Positions 1-7,424 of a stretch of DNA of 64,000 bases are shown here, piece after piece. The notes under the pieces were generated by a model. The model saw only the letters and a list, made by a program, of their open reading frames with translations, was not told the DNA's origin and did no database searches. Both the position numbers and the translations under genes were made by a program. Within the stretch, counting starts at the first letter, position 1, and each line of letters opens with the position of its first letter. The DNA comes from Kyrpidia spormannii. GTDB lineage: Bacteria; Bacillota; Bacilli; Kyrpidiales; Kyrpidiaceae. The DNA is taken from contig NZ_CP024955.1 in the NCBI RefSeq assembly GCF_002804065.1, positions 620,001-684,000 of the forward strand, given 5' to 3'.

Positions 1-197
1 TGATCTAACAGTTCCCACACGGATAGACGCTGGGCGGCGTCGACAGGAATCCCAGAAATGCGAAGGAACGCTTCGTTAAAATAAAGCGGGTTGCCGATGT
101 TGTCTGTAATATAGATTCCGTCGTAGGCGTTGTCGATCAATTGGTGCAACAGAAGCCCGGAATGGGCATCTAAAGTACGATGAACGGACGGGGCCAA
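1..197 (-). CDS. PAS-domain regulator, N-terminal part only (probable sigma-54 activator)
   Basis: The gene is cut by the left edge of the window; only the first 65 codons are visible. A TTG start at 197 lies 7 nt after a strong GAGGAGG ribosome binding site (205-211). The peptide carries the run AYDGIYITDNIGN followed by YFNEAF, which is the opening of a PAS sensor domain of the kind found at the front of PAS-AAA-HTH sigma-54 activators. The AAA and helix-turn-helix parts would lie outside the window, so the activator assignment is inference. It is supported by a divergent gene downstream of a well-matched sigma-54 promoter (367-383). The likely job is local control of the neighbouring MHS transporter. 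It could instead be another PAS regulator or a kinase. Confidence 0.7.
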   Translation of the reverse strand, partial: MAPSVHRTLDAHSGLLLHQLIDNAYDGIYITDNIGNPLYFNEAFLRISGIPVDAAQRLSVWELLD

Positions 198-280
198 AAG
201 GGTGCCTCCTCATCAATGAAATCGCCGCGGGGGCGTGGGTGTAATGATCTGAATTATCACGAATTCTATCCATGATTGTA

Positions 281-316
281 GCATTCCTGCGCATGATTGA
301 CAAGAATGCATATGCA
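281..316. promoter_or_regulatory. Dyad symmetries upstream of the sigma-54 promoter
   Basis: Inverted arms GCATTC (281-286) and GAATGC (304-309) are followed by the perfect palindrome TGCATATGCA (307-316). They sit 51-86 bp upstream of the sigma-54 promoter, between it and the divergent regulator gene, where an enhancer site for an NtrC-type activator would be expected. The role is inferred from position only. Confidence 0.35.
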
Positions 317-366
317 AAATTGCCTGTTCCAGCGAGCGGATTGTGCTGTGTTGGATGCCCAAAGGT

Positions 367-383
367 TTGGCATGATCCTTGCG
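367..383 (+). promoter_or_regulatory. Sigma-54 promoter (-24/-12)
   Basis: TTGGCATGATCCTTGCG matches the sigma-54 consensus (YTGGCACGRNNNTTGCW) at all but two positions, and has the invariant GG (369-370) and GC (381-382) exactly 10 bp apart. Transcription would start near 394 and give a leader of about 90 nt before the MHS transporter. Confidence 0.75.
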
Positions 384-485
384 TTCATAAGTTTCATTGG
401 AAGGACGACAATTGCGGATCGGGGGAAAATTTCTGCTGCACTCAGTTGACTTCCAAATCACATTATCGGGGGGGATGAACGCCTC

Positions 486-1772
486 ATGAGCACAGCCCGG
501 ATTCTTTTCGCGAGCCTCATCGGATCGGTCATCGAATGGTATGACTTTTATCTGTATGGTTCAGCCACAGCTCTGGTTTTTTCGACATTATATTTTCCCA
601 CTCACGATCCCGCGGTTTCCATCATCCTGGCCTTTGCCACCTTTGGGGCGGGTTATGCCGCCCGCCCTCTGGGAAGTGTACTTTTTGGTCACTTCGGTGA
701 TCGCCTTGGCCGTAAAGCCGCCTTGATGTTCACTTTGATGGGGATGGGAGGAAGTTCCACACTCATTGGCCTGCTGCCCACCTATCAGCATATCGGCCTG
801 TGGGCCCCCGCCCTTTTGGTTCTCCTTCGCCTGATCCAAGGGGTCGCTCTGGGGGGCGAATGGGGAGGTGCGATCCTTCTCGCTACCGAAAATGCCCCCA
901 AAGGAGTGCGCGGGCTATACGGGTCGATTCCGCAAATGGGGGTGCCCGTGGGTCTGGTGTTGGGGACGTTTGGCTTGGCGCTGATCAACCACTTTACAAC
1001 CAACGCACAGTTCATGGCCTGGGGATGGCGAATTCCATTTTTATTCAGCATTCTTCTCGTGGTGGTCGGCCTTTGGATTCGCGGCGGCGTGGACGAGACT
1101 CCAGTTTTTAAGGCCCAGAAACAAAGCGGGGATGTTGCCCGGGTTCCTCTCATTGACGCTCTGGTGCACGATTGGAAAAACGTTCTCCGGGCGATCGGAT
1201 TGAAGCTGGGAGACGGGTTTCTCAACGTGTTCACCATGTCCTACGTACTCACTTTTGCCACGATGTATCTGGGGTATTCCCGAGGTGACGCGTTGAACGC
1301 ATTGACCCTCGGTTGTGCCACGATGCTGATAGTCATGCCCATCATCGGATACTTTTCGGATTATATTGGAAGAAAGCGCATTTACATCTCCGGATTAGTT
1401 CTGCTACTGGTGTTGTCCATCCCTTATTTTGCCTTAATGGCCCAACATGTCGTCTGGCTATATCTCATGGAGGTCATCGTGTTGGGGATCGTGTGGGGGG
1501 CCATCTTCGCCACCCAGGGGACATTTTTCTCGGAGCTGTTTCCCGCAAAGGTCCGGTACACGGGATTGTCGGTGGGATACCAGGTGGCTGCGGCCATTGT
1601 CGGTTTTGGGCCTCTGGCATGGACGGCCATGGCAAAAAATTTTGGCCCGTCACCATGGGTATTCGGGGCGTTTTTTATCGGAGGGCTGATCATCTCCCTG
1701 GTTCTCAGTTTGTTCTCGCCGGAGACCAAGGAGATCGCCTATTCTCGAACAGAGCTCGGCGCCGAGAATTAA
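486..1772 (+). CDS. MFS transporter, metabolite:H+ symporter (MHS) family
   Basis: This 428-residue inner-membrane protein has about twelve hydrophobic segments. The N-terminal IEWYDFYLYG run, the loop motif FGDRLGRK (about residues 76-83) and LIQGVALGGEWGGA (about 117-130) are signatures of the MHS branch (ProP, shikimate and dicarboxylate symporters). It should import an organic acid or zwitterion with protons; the substrate cannot be read from the sequence. The ATG at 486 is preceded by a G-rich but weak ribosome binding site. The gene stands alone behind a sigma-54 promoter and diverges from a PAS regulator, so substrate-induced, sigma-54-dependent expression is likely. Confidence 0.88.
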   Translation: MSTARILFASLIGSVIEWYDFYLYGSATALVFSTLYFPTHDPAVSIILAFATFGAGYAARPLGSVLFGHFGDRLGRKAALMFTLMGMGGSSTLIGLLPTYQHIGLWAPALLVLLRLIQGVALGGEWGGAILLATENAPKGVRGLYGSIPQMGVPVGLVLGTFGLALINHFTTNAQFMAWGWRIPFLFSILLVVVGLWIRGGVDETPVFKAQKQSGDVARVPLIDALVHDWKNVLRAIGLKLGDGFLNVFTMSYVLTFATMYLGYSRGDALNALTLGCATMLIVMPIIGYFSDYIGRKRIYISGLVLLLVLSIPYFALMAQHVVWLYLMEVIVLGIVWGAIFATQGTFFSELFPAKVRYTGLSVGYQVAAAIVGFGPLAWTAMAKNFGPSPWVFGAFFIGGLIISLVLSLFSPETKEIAYSRTELGAEN

Positions 1773-1797
1773 GCCGGTTGCTGTTTAGCATATGAGC

Positions 1798-1839
1798 CAC
1801 CCGCCGCCCGCACCGTGGAAGTTCGCTGGCGGCGGGGTG
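1798..1839. repeat. GC-rich inverted repeat after the MHS gene
   Basis: CACCCGCCGCC (1798-1808) pairs with GGCGGCGGGGTG (1828-1839) with one bulged base. No T-tract follows, so it is a weak terminator candidate. The rest of 1773-1988 shows no gene. Confidence 0.3.
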
Positions 1840-1988
1840 AATCATCCCGCCGAGGTGGGCCACCTTGCAAAGGAGATCAATTCTGTGGTGAAGACGGGTG
1901 AAATCGGCGGAGTGGAAAATAAAACCACCTACTTACCTTGGAAATCGGACAGCCGGATCTGGCCCTGGGTGGGTGCCGGATGATGTTT

Positions 1989-3410
1989 CTACAAATCCAC
2001 CTGGTGGGGGCGCGGCTCTTTTCTGTATTTCCCCGGAAATACGTCGCAATCCACGAGTTGCCGAAAGGTGTCGTGATGGCGAATCAGCTGGACCTGGCCG
2101 GAAGTGCGAATCATCGCGGCGCCGGCCCGGGGAAAGCTGTTCGCTTCGGACATATATTCCAACACGTAGGCGCCGGTGTCCAAAAAGGCCAAACGGTCTC
2201 CGGGACGCGTGTTCCCCGGGAGGAGATAGTACTCACTGCCCTGGGTGCCGTCGCGAAAATAATCCCGGTGGTCGTACAAGGGGCCGCCGATTTTGAAGGG
2301 GACATCGTGGGTGCGTTCTGCCCGGGTGACGGACAAAGCAACCCTGTCGCTCGGTTCCCCAGGCCACTGAGGGAGGATGTTGAGTCCCGCATCGACGATT
2401 AACCAGCGCACGATATCGGTGACATTTCCTTCTTCGTCCCGGATCGATTTGCTTTTTACCTGGCGAACAGTGGTCAGCAATAGGCCCGCGTTCGCAATGA
2501 GCCGCTCGCCGGGAGACAGAACGAAACGCAGCGGCCGGTCGTACTGGGTGAGGAGTCCCGCCAGGGTCCGTGCAGCCAGCAGATCTTGATCGAGTTCCGC
2601 GGCGGCGGCTTCATCCGAGGACGGAAGATCCAACTCTTGCACCGGAAGTGGCAGTTCTCCCCCCAGGAAGAGAATATCCCCGTCCACGCCGAGGCGAGTT
2701 CGAAGCTGTTCTAAGAGTTCTAAGGCAATCTCGCCGGCTTGACGTAACGTTTCGGGTTTCCACCGGTAGGTGCCGACCTGCACATGAAGGCCCCGAATTC
2801 GTATGCCCGGATAAGTAAGGGTTTGCTCGGCGAAAGAGAGCAAGTCATGGCGATCGATCCCGGACTTTAGATAATAGGGAGTGGGTGGCCGGTGATTGGG
2901 GAAAGACAGCACGGGGTCGACTTCCAATAGAATGTCCGCCGGGCGCGCCATGTGGGTACCCAGGGTGGACAACGTCTCGATTTCCGACAGGGAGTCCGTA
3001 CTGATCGCCCGCACCCCCCGTTCCAAGGCATAGGAGAGGAGTTCCGGTGGTCTATCTGCCCCGGCGAGCAAGATGCGTTCTCCACTGAAACCTGCGGTAA
3101 GAGCCTTTTTGAGCTCTCCCATAGAGCCGACCTCGACCCCTATTCCGGTCCGGCCGATGGCTTGAAGAAGGGCCAGATTCGAAGAGGCCCGCAGCGGAAA
3201 GAACAGGTCGGCGGGTACGTGTTCGTAGTGAAAGGCGTCGTGGAGTTGACGGACGTTCCGCCATAGATGGGATTCGGAATACACATACAGTGGCGTGCCG
3301 AAGCGATCCGCCAGTGCCTCTAGATCGACATCATCCATAGTTAGCCGGCCATTTCGAATGAGCATGTTCCGTCTTGCCAGTTTATCGAACAGGACCATGG
3401 CGATCCCCAT
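1989..3410 (-). CDS. LysA-like fold-III PLP decarboxylase homologue lacking the catalytic lysine
   Basis: The 473-residue protein follows the diaminopimelate/ornithine decarboxylase plan: an alanine-racemase-type barrel, a GLHVQVGT segment (about 207-213) like the family's GLHxHIGS, and a C-terminal LAFLDTGAYVLEY segment typical of LysA. The residues needed for chemistry are changed. The lysine of the KAN motif is arginine 74 (PLRASSN); the GGG loop reads LGGELP; the EPGR motif reads SPGE (299-302); and the cysteine of CESxD is tyrosine 379. Schiff-base chemistry with PLP is therefore unlikely. It may be a binding protein, an enzyme with altered chemistry, or a decaying paralogue, although the frame is intact over its full length. 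The ATG at 3410 follows AGAGGTG; ATG 3398 is an alternative start. Confidence 0.75.
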   Translation of the reverse strand: MGIAMVLFDKLARRNMLIRNGRLTMDDVDLEALADRFGTPLYVYSESHLWRNVRQLHDAFHYEHVPADLFFPLRASSNLALLQAIGRTGIGVEVGSMGELKKALTAGFSGERILLAGADRPPELLSYALERGVRAISTDSLSEIETLSTLGTHMARPADILLEVDPVLSFPNHRPPTPYYLKSGIDRHDLLSFAEQTLTYPGIRIRGLHVQVGTYRWKPETLRQAGEIALELLEQLRTRLGVDGDILFLGGELPLPVQELDLPSSDEAAAAELDQDLLAARTLAGLLTQYDRPLRFVLSPGERLIANAGLLLTTVRQVKSKSIRDEEGNVTDIVRWLIVDAGLNILPQWPGEPSDRVALSVTRAERTHDVPFKIGGPLYDHRDYFRDGTQGSEYYLLPGNTRPGDRLAFLDTGAYVLEYMSEANSFPRAGAAMIRTSGQVQLIRHHDTFRQLVDCDVFPGKYRKEPRPHQVDL

Positions 3411-3438
3411 CCCCCCGGCACCTCTGGTGGGCTCCCCT

Positions 3439-3467
3439 TTGAATTGAAGCGATTTATACCCTATAAT
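3439..3467 (+). promoter_or_regulatory. Sigma-A-type promoter upstream of a 16-codon ORF
   Basis: TTGAAT (3439-3444) and TATAAT (3462-3467) are separated by 17 bp. The element points away from the LysA-like gene, toward the micro-ORF and the rhodanese operon. Confidence 0.5.
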
Positions 3468-3516
3468 TCACCATAGCCCTCTGCTCATTTCCACCCAAGA
3501 GACAAATGGAGGAAAA

Positions 3517-3567
3517 ATGACTGGTTCAGGTGGTCGATCTCATCTGGTGCGTTTGCACGGTTGGTGA
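3517..3567 (+). CDS. Putative 16-residue leader peptide or microprotein
   Basis: An ATG (3517) lies 4 nt after an ideal GGAGG ribosome binding site (3508-3512) and opens a 16-codon frame that ends at TGA 3565-3567. The peptide is MTGSGGRSHLVRLHGW. A plausible promoter lies 50 bp upstream and the CstR-controlled promoter of the rhodanese operon begins 27 bp downstream. No homologue is recognised. It may be a leader peptide, a small regulator, or chance; the promoter and ribosome binding site together are the only support. Confidence 0.35.
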   Translation: MTGSGGRSHLVRLHGW

Positions 3568-3593
3568 TAGTTGATTTGAACTACTACCTTGGA

Positions 3594-3622
3594 TTGACAT
3601 GATGCCCTAGGGGGTATATACT
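3594..3622 (+). promoter_or_regulatory. Promoter with CstR/CsoR-type operator in the spacer
   Basis: TTGACA (3594-3599) and TATACT (3617-3622) are 17 bp apart. The spacer contains ATGCCCTAGGGGGTAT (3602-3617), a near-palindrome with a perfect CCCTAGGG core, which resembles the TACCC/GGGTA operators bound by CsoR-family repressors. A repressor bound here would block RNA polymerase. The gene for a CstR-like protein lies 950 bp downstream in the same operon, so autoregulation by persulfide-sensitive repression is likely. Confidence 0.7.
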
Positions 3623-3663
3623 GCATCCATAAATATACTCTCCCCGGTATCGGAGGTGCGGGA

Positions 3664-4053
3664 TTGACCACGGGTTTAATTGCTCTGGTCGTGGTCCTGG
3701 TTGTGGGTTGGTGGTGGATGAACCGGCCGGCTCGCGGCGTAGAGCAGCTGGCCGCTGAGACCCTGGAGACTTGGAAAAAACAAGAGAAAGGCCGCTTGAT
3801 CGTGGACGTGCGGGAGGCGCACGAATTTCGATCAGGTCACGTGCCGGGAGCGGTGAATGTGCCGCTGAGCCGATTATCTCGCGAATTGCACCGCATCCCA
3901 AAGGATCGGGAGGTGGCTTTGATCTGTCGCAGCGGCCACCGAAGTGTTCAGGCGGCACGAATTCTGAAAAAGGCCGGGTATACCCGGCTCTGGAACGTTC
4001 GGGGCGGTATGATCGCCTGGAATCGCCGGCCCCATTCAAAACGGAGCCGGTAG
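3664..4053 (+). CDS. Membrane-anchored rhodanese-like sulfurtransferase
   Basis: The 129-residue protein has an N-terminal membrane segment (about residues 3-19) and then one rhodanese domain. The active-site loop is CRSGHRS with cysteine 88, the residue that would carry the persulfide. The IVDVREAHEF and GHVPGAVNVPL runs are classic rhodanese motifs. It probably handles sulfane sulfur at the cytoplasmic face of the membrane. The TTG start follows GGAGGTG. It is the first main gene behind the CstR-type operator and is followed by a second rhodanese and the repressor, an arrangement like the cst genes of Staphylococcus. Confidence 0.85.
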   Translation: MTTGLIALVVVLVVGWWWMNRPARGVEQLAAETLETWKKQEKGRLIVDVREAHEFRSGHVPGAVNVPLSRLSRELHRIPKDREVALICRSGHRSVQAARILKKAGYTRLWNVRGGMIAWNRRPHSKRSR

Positions 4054-4112
4054 GTGCAGTGAAAAACAAGAAAAGACAGGGCCGCGCCGCGGCTCGTGAA
4101 GGAGGATTTCGG

Positions 4113-4439
4113 ATGCGCGAGTGGAGTGGCGAGGACCTATGGCGCCGTATGCAGGAGGGGACTGCCCCCCGGATTATCGACGTGCGGGAACCGGTAGAGT
4201 ATTATGAACACGGGCATATCCCTGGAGCGGAATTAATCCCGATGGGCGAGATTCCTGCAGCTCTCGGCCGAATTTCAAAGCACGAGGAGATTGTTTTTGT
4301 CTGCCGGTCGGGCAGCCGGAGTGGCCATGTGTGCCAATTCCTTCAGCGGTTGGGGTACGAGCGTGTCATCAACTTGGCCGGTGGCATGATCTACTGGCCT
4401 GGAGCTGTGAATTACGGACCTGAATCCGAAGGTGCGTGA
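4113..4439 (+). CDS. Soluble single-domain rhodanese
   Basis: A 108-residue cytoplasmic rhodanese. The IIDVREPVEYYEHGHIPGA segment and the active-site loop CRSGSRS (cysteine 64) are intact. It lacks the membrane anchor of its upstream neighbour, so the pair may pass persulfide from membrane to cytosol; that step is inference. The ATG at 4113 lies after AAGGAGG with good spacing. An open frame extends further upstream inside the first rhodanese but carries no such signal. Confidence 0.85.
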   Translation: MREWSGEDLWRRMQEGTAPRIIDVREPVEYYEHGHIPGAELIPMGEIPAALGRISKHEEIVFVCRSGSRSGHVCQFLQRLGYERVINLAGGMIYWPGAVNYGPESEGA

Positions 4440-4571
4440 GCAGGTGCCTTCCGGAGCGGACAGTGCCGTCAGCCGCTCGGCAGGATGTTAGAGCCTGGAC
4501 CCCGGAAAGCGTCCCAGGCGTATCGTAAACCACTTCGGGGTATGGTATAGTCAACAGTGAGGTGTTGAACC

Positions 4572-4832
4572 ATGGAATACACAGATGCGATGAAGAATCG
4601 CCTGAAGCGCATCGAGGGTCAGGTTCGGGGCATTATGGGCATGATGGAAAAAGAGCAGTCCTGTCGAGACGTTGTGACGCAACTGTCCGCTGTCCGGGCG
4701 GCGATCGACCGGCTCATTGTATACGTGATCGGATCGAACATGGAAATGTGTATCCGGGACGAAGTTGAGAATGGCCGCCCCGCGGACCAAGTGATTCAAG
4801 AAGCCATTGAACTTTTGATGAAAAGTCGCTGA
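4572..4832 (+). CDS. cstR: CstR-like persulfide-sensing repressor (CsoR/RcnR family)
   Basis: The 86-residue all-helical protein belongs to the CsoR/RcnR/FrmR family (DUF156). Its two cysteines fall at 31 and 60, the positions used by Staphylococcus aureus CstR to form a di- or tri-sulfide bridge. Position 56, where copper-sensing CsoR has histidine, is asparagine. That pattern argues for a persulfide sensor rather than a copper sensor. It lies in an operon with two rhodaneses behind an operator-like palindrome. The ATG follows GAGGTG with 7 nt spacing. A TATAGT box (4546-4551) next to a GGGGTAT half-site suggests an extra internal promoter. Confidence 0.85.
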   Translation: MEYTDAMKNRLKRIEGQVRGIMGMMEKEQSCRDVVTQLSAVRAAIDRLIVYVIGSNMEMCIRDEVENGRPADQVIQEAIELLMKSR

Positions 4833-4885
4833 TCGACACCGCTTCGGCGGCAACGAGGAAGGATAAGGGCGGAAGGAGGAGGAAT

Positions 4886-5275
4886 ATGTTTCATTATACG
4901 GTGACCACCGACAAACCCCTGGAAGAGTCTGTTCGCGCCCTGGAGGAATCCCTCAAAGAGCGCCGCTTTGGTGTGCTGTGGCAGATGGACATCCCGGAGA
5001 AACTCCGGGAAAAAGGGGTGTCTTTTGATACCCCGTACCGAGTCCTGGAGGTATGCAATCCCCAGGAAGCGGCTCGGGTACTGGGGAAGGAACTCCTGGT
5101 GGGGTACTTCTTGCCTTGTAAGATTGTCGTCTACCGGGACGGGGGAAAGACCAAGATCGGTTTGCCCCGGCCGACCATGCTGCTCGGCCACGCCTCGGAG
5201 GACGCCGAGCTGCGGGAGATCGCCCAGCGGGTGGAGGAGCAACTCACAGCGGCCGTTGATGCGGCGGCCCGCTGA
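4886..5275 (+). CDS. DUF302 family protein
   Basis: A 129-residue soluble protein with the DUF302 pattern: a beta-strand start, then the segment LEVCNPQEAARVL (about residues 53-65) and the conserved cysteine in VGYFLPCKIVVY (about residue 79). Biochemical function of the family is not established. DUF302 genes are often next to rhodanese and sulfur-oxidation genes, as here, so a role in handling reactive sulfur or protecting cells from it is inferred. A very strong GGAGGAGG site precedes the ATG. It probably belongs to the CstR operon. Confidence 0.75.
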   Translation: MFHYTVTTDKPLEESVRALEESLKERRFGVLWQMDIPEKLREKGVSFDTPYRVLEVCNPQEAARVLGKELLVGYFLPCKIVVYRDGGKTKIGLPRPTMLLGHASEDAELREIAQRVEEQLTAAVDAAAR

Positions 5276-5300
5276 AAGCTGAAATGTAAGGGGTGAGGGC

Positions 5301-5885
5301 GTGGGACATCGATTCCATCCCGACCACATGGACCGATTGCTTGGGGAAGAACGGAAGGGCGTCTTGCCTCAGGATCGAATTATCGACCTCTTAGCCCCGA
5401 GTCCCGCAGATACAGTGGCGGATATCGGGGCAGGGCCGGGGTATTTTACCCTTCCCCTCGCCAAGCGGACCCAAGGGACGGTGTATGCCATAGACGTGGA
5501 GCCGCGGATGTTGGAAGCGTTGCAGAGCCGTTGGCCAGGAGGGATGCCGGCGAGGGTGCGGCCGCTCATCGGCGCGGCTGACGATTTGCCCCTGCCCGAC
5601 GGATCGGTGGACCGGCTCCTCTACTCATTGGTGCTTCACGAAGTCGATGCTCTGGATGAAGCCCTTCAAGAAGCGCGACGCGTGCTCAGGCTCACTGGGA
5701 GAATGGTGGTGATCGAATGGCACCCGGAGGCGACGGAACAGGAAGGGCCCCCCAAACAGGAACGATTAAATCCCGATCTCTTAGCTCAGCGGATGATGCG
5801 GTGCGGACTGAAGGTGGAGAGTCTTCTGGACGTCAGTGCGTTTCATTACGCTCTTGTAGCCGCACCTCAAACGCATGCCCGCTGA
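5301..5885 (+). CDS. Class I SAM-dependent methyltransferase
   Basis: The 194-residue protein has the Rossmann-type methyltransferase order: motif I VADIGAGPGYFTLPLA (about 39-54), an acidic residue at the end of strand 2 (AIDVEPRML), motif III-like DDLPLPDGSVDRLL, and a later Arg-rich helix. The size and the LHEVDALDEAL run resemble UbiE/Methyltransf_11 proteins. The substrate is unknown. The GTG start is 26 bp after the DUF302 gene, which suggests cotranscription with the CstR operon and possibly a sulfur or metalloid substrate, but that is inference. Confidence 0.8.
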   Translation: MGHRFHPDHMDRLLGEERKGVLPQDRIIDLLAPSPADTVADIGAGPGYFTLPLAKRTQGTVYAIDVEPRMLEALQSRWPGGMPARVRPLIGAADDLPLPDGSVDRLLYSLVLHEVDALDEALQEARRVLRLTGRMVVIEWHPEATEQEGPPKQERLNPDLLAQRMMRCGLKVESLLDVSAFHYALVAAPQTHAR

Positions 5886-5902
5886 TCGGGTTCGCCTCAT
5901 GG

Positions 5903-6007
5903 TTGGCCCGGCTGGTGCGTTGCGGGTGGTGCCCCGGGCAACTCGTGTTTCTCGCAGTGGCGGCAGCGGTGCTGGTGATGACCGTCGTCGCCCGATCGCT
6001 GCATTAA
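5903..6007 (+). CDS. Possible 34-residue single-span membrane protein
   Basis: The frame overlaps the last codon of the methyltransferase region and ends 22 nt before the ResA-like gene. Read from TTG 5903 it gives a short basic head with a CGWC pair, then a hydrophobic helix (about residues 12-29). There is no clear ribosome binding site, and other starts upstream in the same frame are possible. The position between a methyltransferase and a thioredoxin, the CxxC and the membrane helix make it worth listing, but it may be chance. Confidence 0.3.
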   Translation: MARLVRCGWCPGQLVFLAVAAAVLVMTVVARSLH

Positions 6008-6029
6008 CCGAGACAAAGGAGGGAGCGGG

Positions 6030-6593
6030 GTGACCGGCAAGCGCAAGAGCGGCATGGGGTTCACGATCTTTGTCGTGGTCGTGCTCCTCATTGCCGTGGC
6101 CGTCGTCATCAATGTCACGAAATCGAACGGATCCGAAGCCGGAGCGGGGGGTGGTGCGGCCCTTCCGATTAAAGGATACCAGGCTCCGGATTTTACTTTG
6201 AAAACGTTTGACGGACAGGCTGTGACATTGTCCCAGATGAAAGGCAAGCCGGTATTCTTGAATTTCTGGGCTTCCTGGTGTCCCCCGTGCCAGGCGGAAA
6301 CGCCAGACCTCGTGGAAATGCATAAGAAATACGGCGATAAGATCGCCTTTTATGGCATCAACCTGACGCAACAAGATGACCAGCAGAAAGCCTTGGATTT
6401 CATCAAAAACTACAAGATCGATTATCCCGTCCTCTCGGATGCGGAAGGCAAAGTCTCCGATCTGTACCGGGTACAGGCCATCCCCACCAGCGTGTTTATC
6501 GCTCCGGACGGCAAGATCGTCGAATTGGTCCAGGGCCTGATGACGAAACAGGACATGGACCGGTTATTCGGGGAATTGGCGTCCACGAAGTAG
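6030..6593 (+). CDS. resA: Membrane-anchored thiol-disulfide oxidoreductase, ResA/TlpA type
   Basis: The 187-residue protein has an uncleaved N-terminal membrane anchor (about residues 10-29) and an extracytoplasmic thioredoxin domain with the active site WCPPC (cysteines 84 and 87). The APDFTLKTFDG opening and the cis-proline region IPTSVFI are typical of ResA, which reduces the heme-binding cysteines of apocytochrome c. The GTG start follows AAAGGAGGGAGCGG. The CcdA gene that would supply it with electrons is directly downstream, which supports the cytochrome c maturation role. Other TlpA-like functions remain possible. Confidence 0.85.
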   Translation: MTGKRKSGMGFTIFVVVVLLIAVAVVINVTKSNGSEAGAGGGAALPIKGYQAPDFTLKTFDGQAVTLSQMKGKPVFLNFWASWCPPCQAETPDLVEMHKKYGDKIAFYGINLTQQDDQQKALDFIKNYKIDYPVLSDAEGKVSDLYRVQAIPTSVFIAPDGKIVELVQGLMTKQDMDRLFGELASTK

Positions 6594-6703
6594 CAGATTG
6601 TCCGGGGGGGTGGACTGGCGATAAGGAGTGCGGCGGCCGGCGCGAGGCGCTGAGGCCGGTGTCGGGGTCCCCGGTCGCCCCCGGGGTGAGGAAGGTGATA
6701 ACC

Positions 6704-7411
6704 ATGTCGGAACCGGTAACCCTGTGGCTGGCGTTTGGCGCGGGATTGCTCTCCTTTGTCTCTCCGTGCGTACTACCGTTGTATCCTTCCTACATTTCCT
6801 ATATCTCAGGCGTGTCCTGGGGGGAAGGTGCCGACCGGGCCGAGGCGCGAAGGCGGGCCTTGAAGTACGCGATTTTTTTTGTGCTCGGGTTTTCCACTGT
6901 TTTCCTGGCTCTAGGGTGGTCTGCCAGTCTCATCGGCCAATTGTTTGTGGAGTATAAAATGTGGTTACGGATCATCGGCGGGATTGTGGTAATCTTCATG
7001 GGCATGGTGATTGCCGGCTGGATTCGATCGGACTGGTTGATGCAGGAGAAAAAATGGACGGTCAACCGGAAACCGGTGGGGTATTTTGGAGCCTGGTTGA
7101 TCGGAGTCAGTTTTGCCGCCGGCTGGACGCCGTGCATCGGCCCGATCCTGGCCTCGGTGTTGGTCATGGCGGCCAACGAGCCCGGCCGGGCCCTCCTGTT
7201 CATGGCTCTTTATGCCTTGGGATTCGCCCTGCCCTTTTTGATCTTGGCCTTTTCCCTCACCTCCTGGAAATGGCTGCAACAAAAGTCCGGCGTGGTCAGC
7301 AAGGCCGGCGGGGTCATCATGGTGGTCATGGGATTCTTGTTGCTGACGGATTCCCTGAGCACGATTACGGTCTGGCTCACGAAGTTGTTCGGCGGATTTA
7401 CCGGCTTTTAA
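6704..7411 (+). CDS. ccdA: Cytochrome c biogenesis protein CcdA
   Basis: The 235-residue protein has about six membrane spans and the two signature segments SFVSPCVLPLYPSY (about residues 16-29) and AGWTPCIGPIL (about 139-149), each with the redox cysteine and proline pair used by CcdA/DsbD to carry electrons across the membrane. It should reduce the neighbouring ResA-like protein. ATG 6704 is chosen because GAGGAAGGTG precedes it; a longer frame from 6659 adds a hydrophilic head without a signal. It converges on the hydrolase gene with 13 bp between them. Confidence 0.9.
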   Translation: MSEPVTLWLAFGAGLLSFVSPCVLPLYPSYISYISGVSWGEGADRAEARRRALKYAIFFVLGFSTVFLALGWSASLIGQLFVEYKMWLRIIGGIVVIFMGMVIAGWIRSDWLMQEKKWTVNRKPVGYFGAWLIGVSFAAGWTPCIGPILASVLVMAANEPGRALLFMALYALGFALPFLILAFSLTSWKWLQQKSGVVSKAGGVIMVVMGFLLLTDSLSTITVWLTKLFGGFTGF

Positions 7412-7424
7412 CTGCGTTTCGCCT

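Noticed and set aside
1989-3410. Annotating this gene as functional lysA (diaminopimelate decarboxylase)
   Set aside because: The PLP lysine and other key residues are replaced, so the activity cannot be supported.
4572-4832. Copper-sensing CsoR
   Set aside because: The middle ligand histidine is asparagine and no copper chaperone or ATPase is nearby; the cysteine positions and rhodanese neighbours fit CstR.
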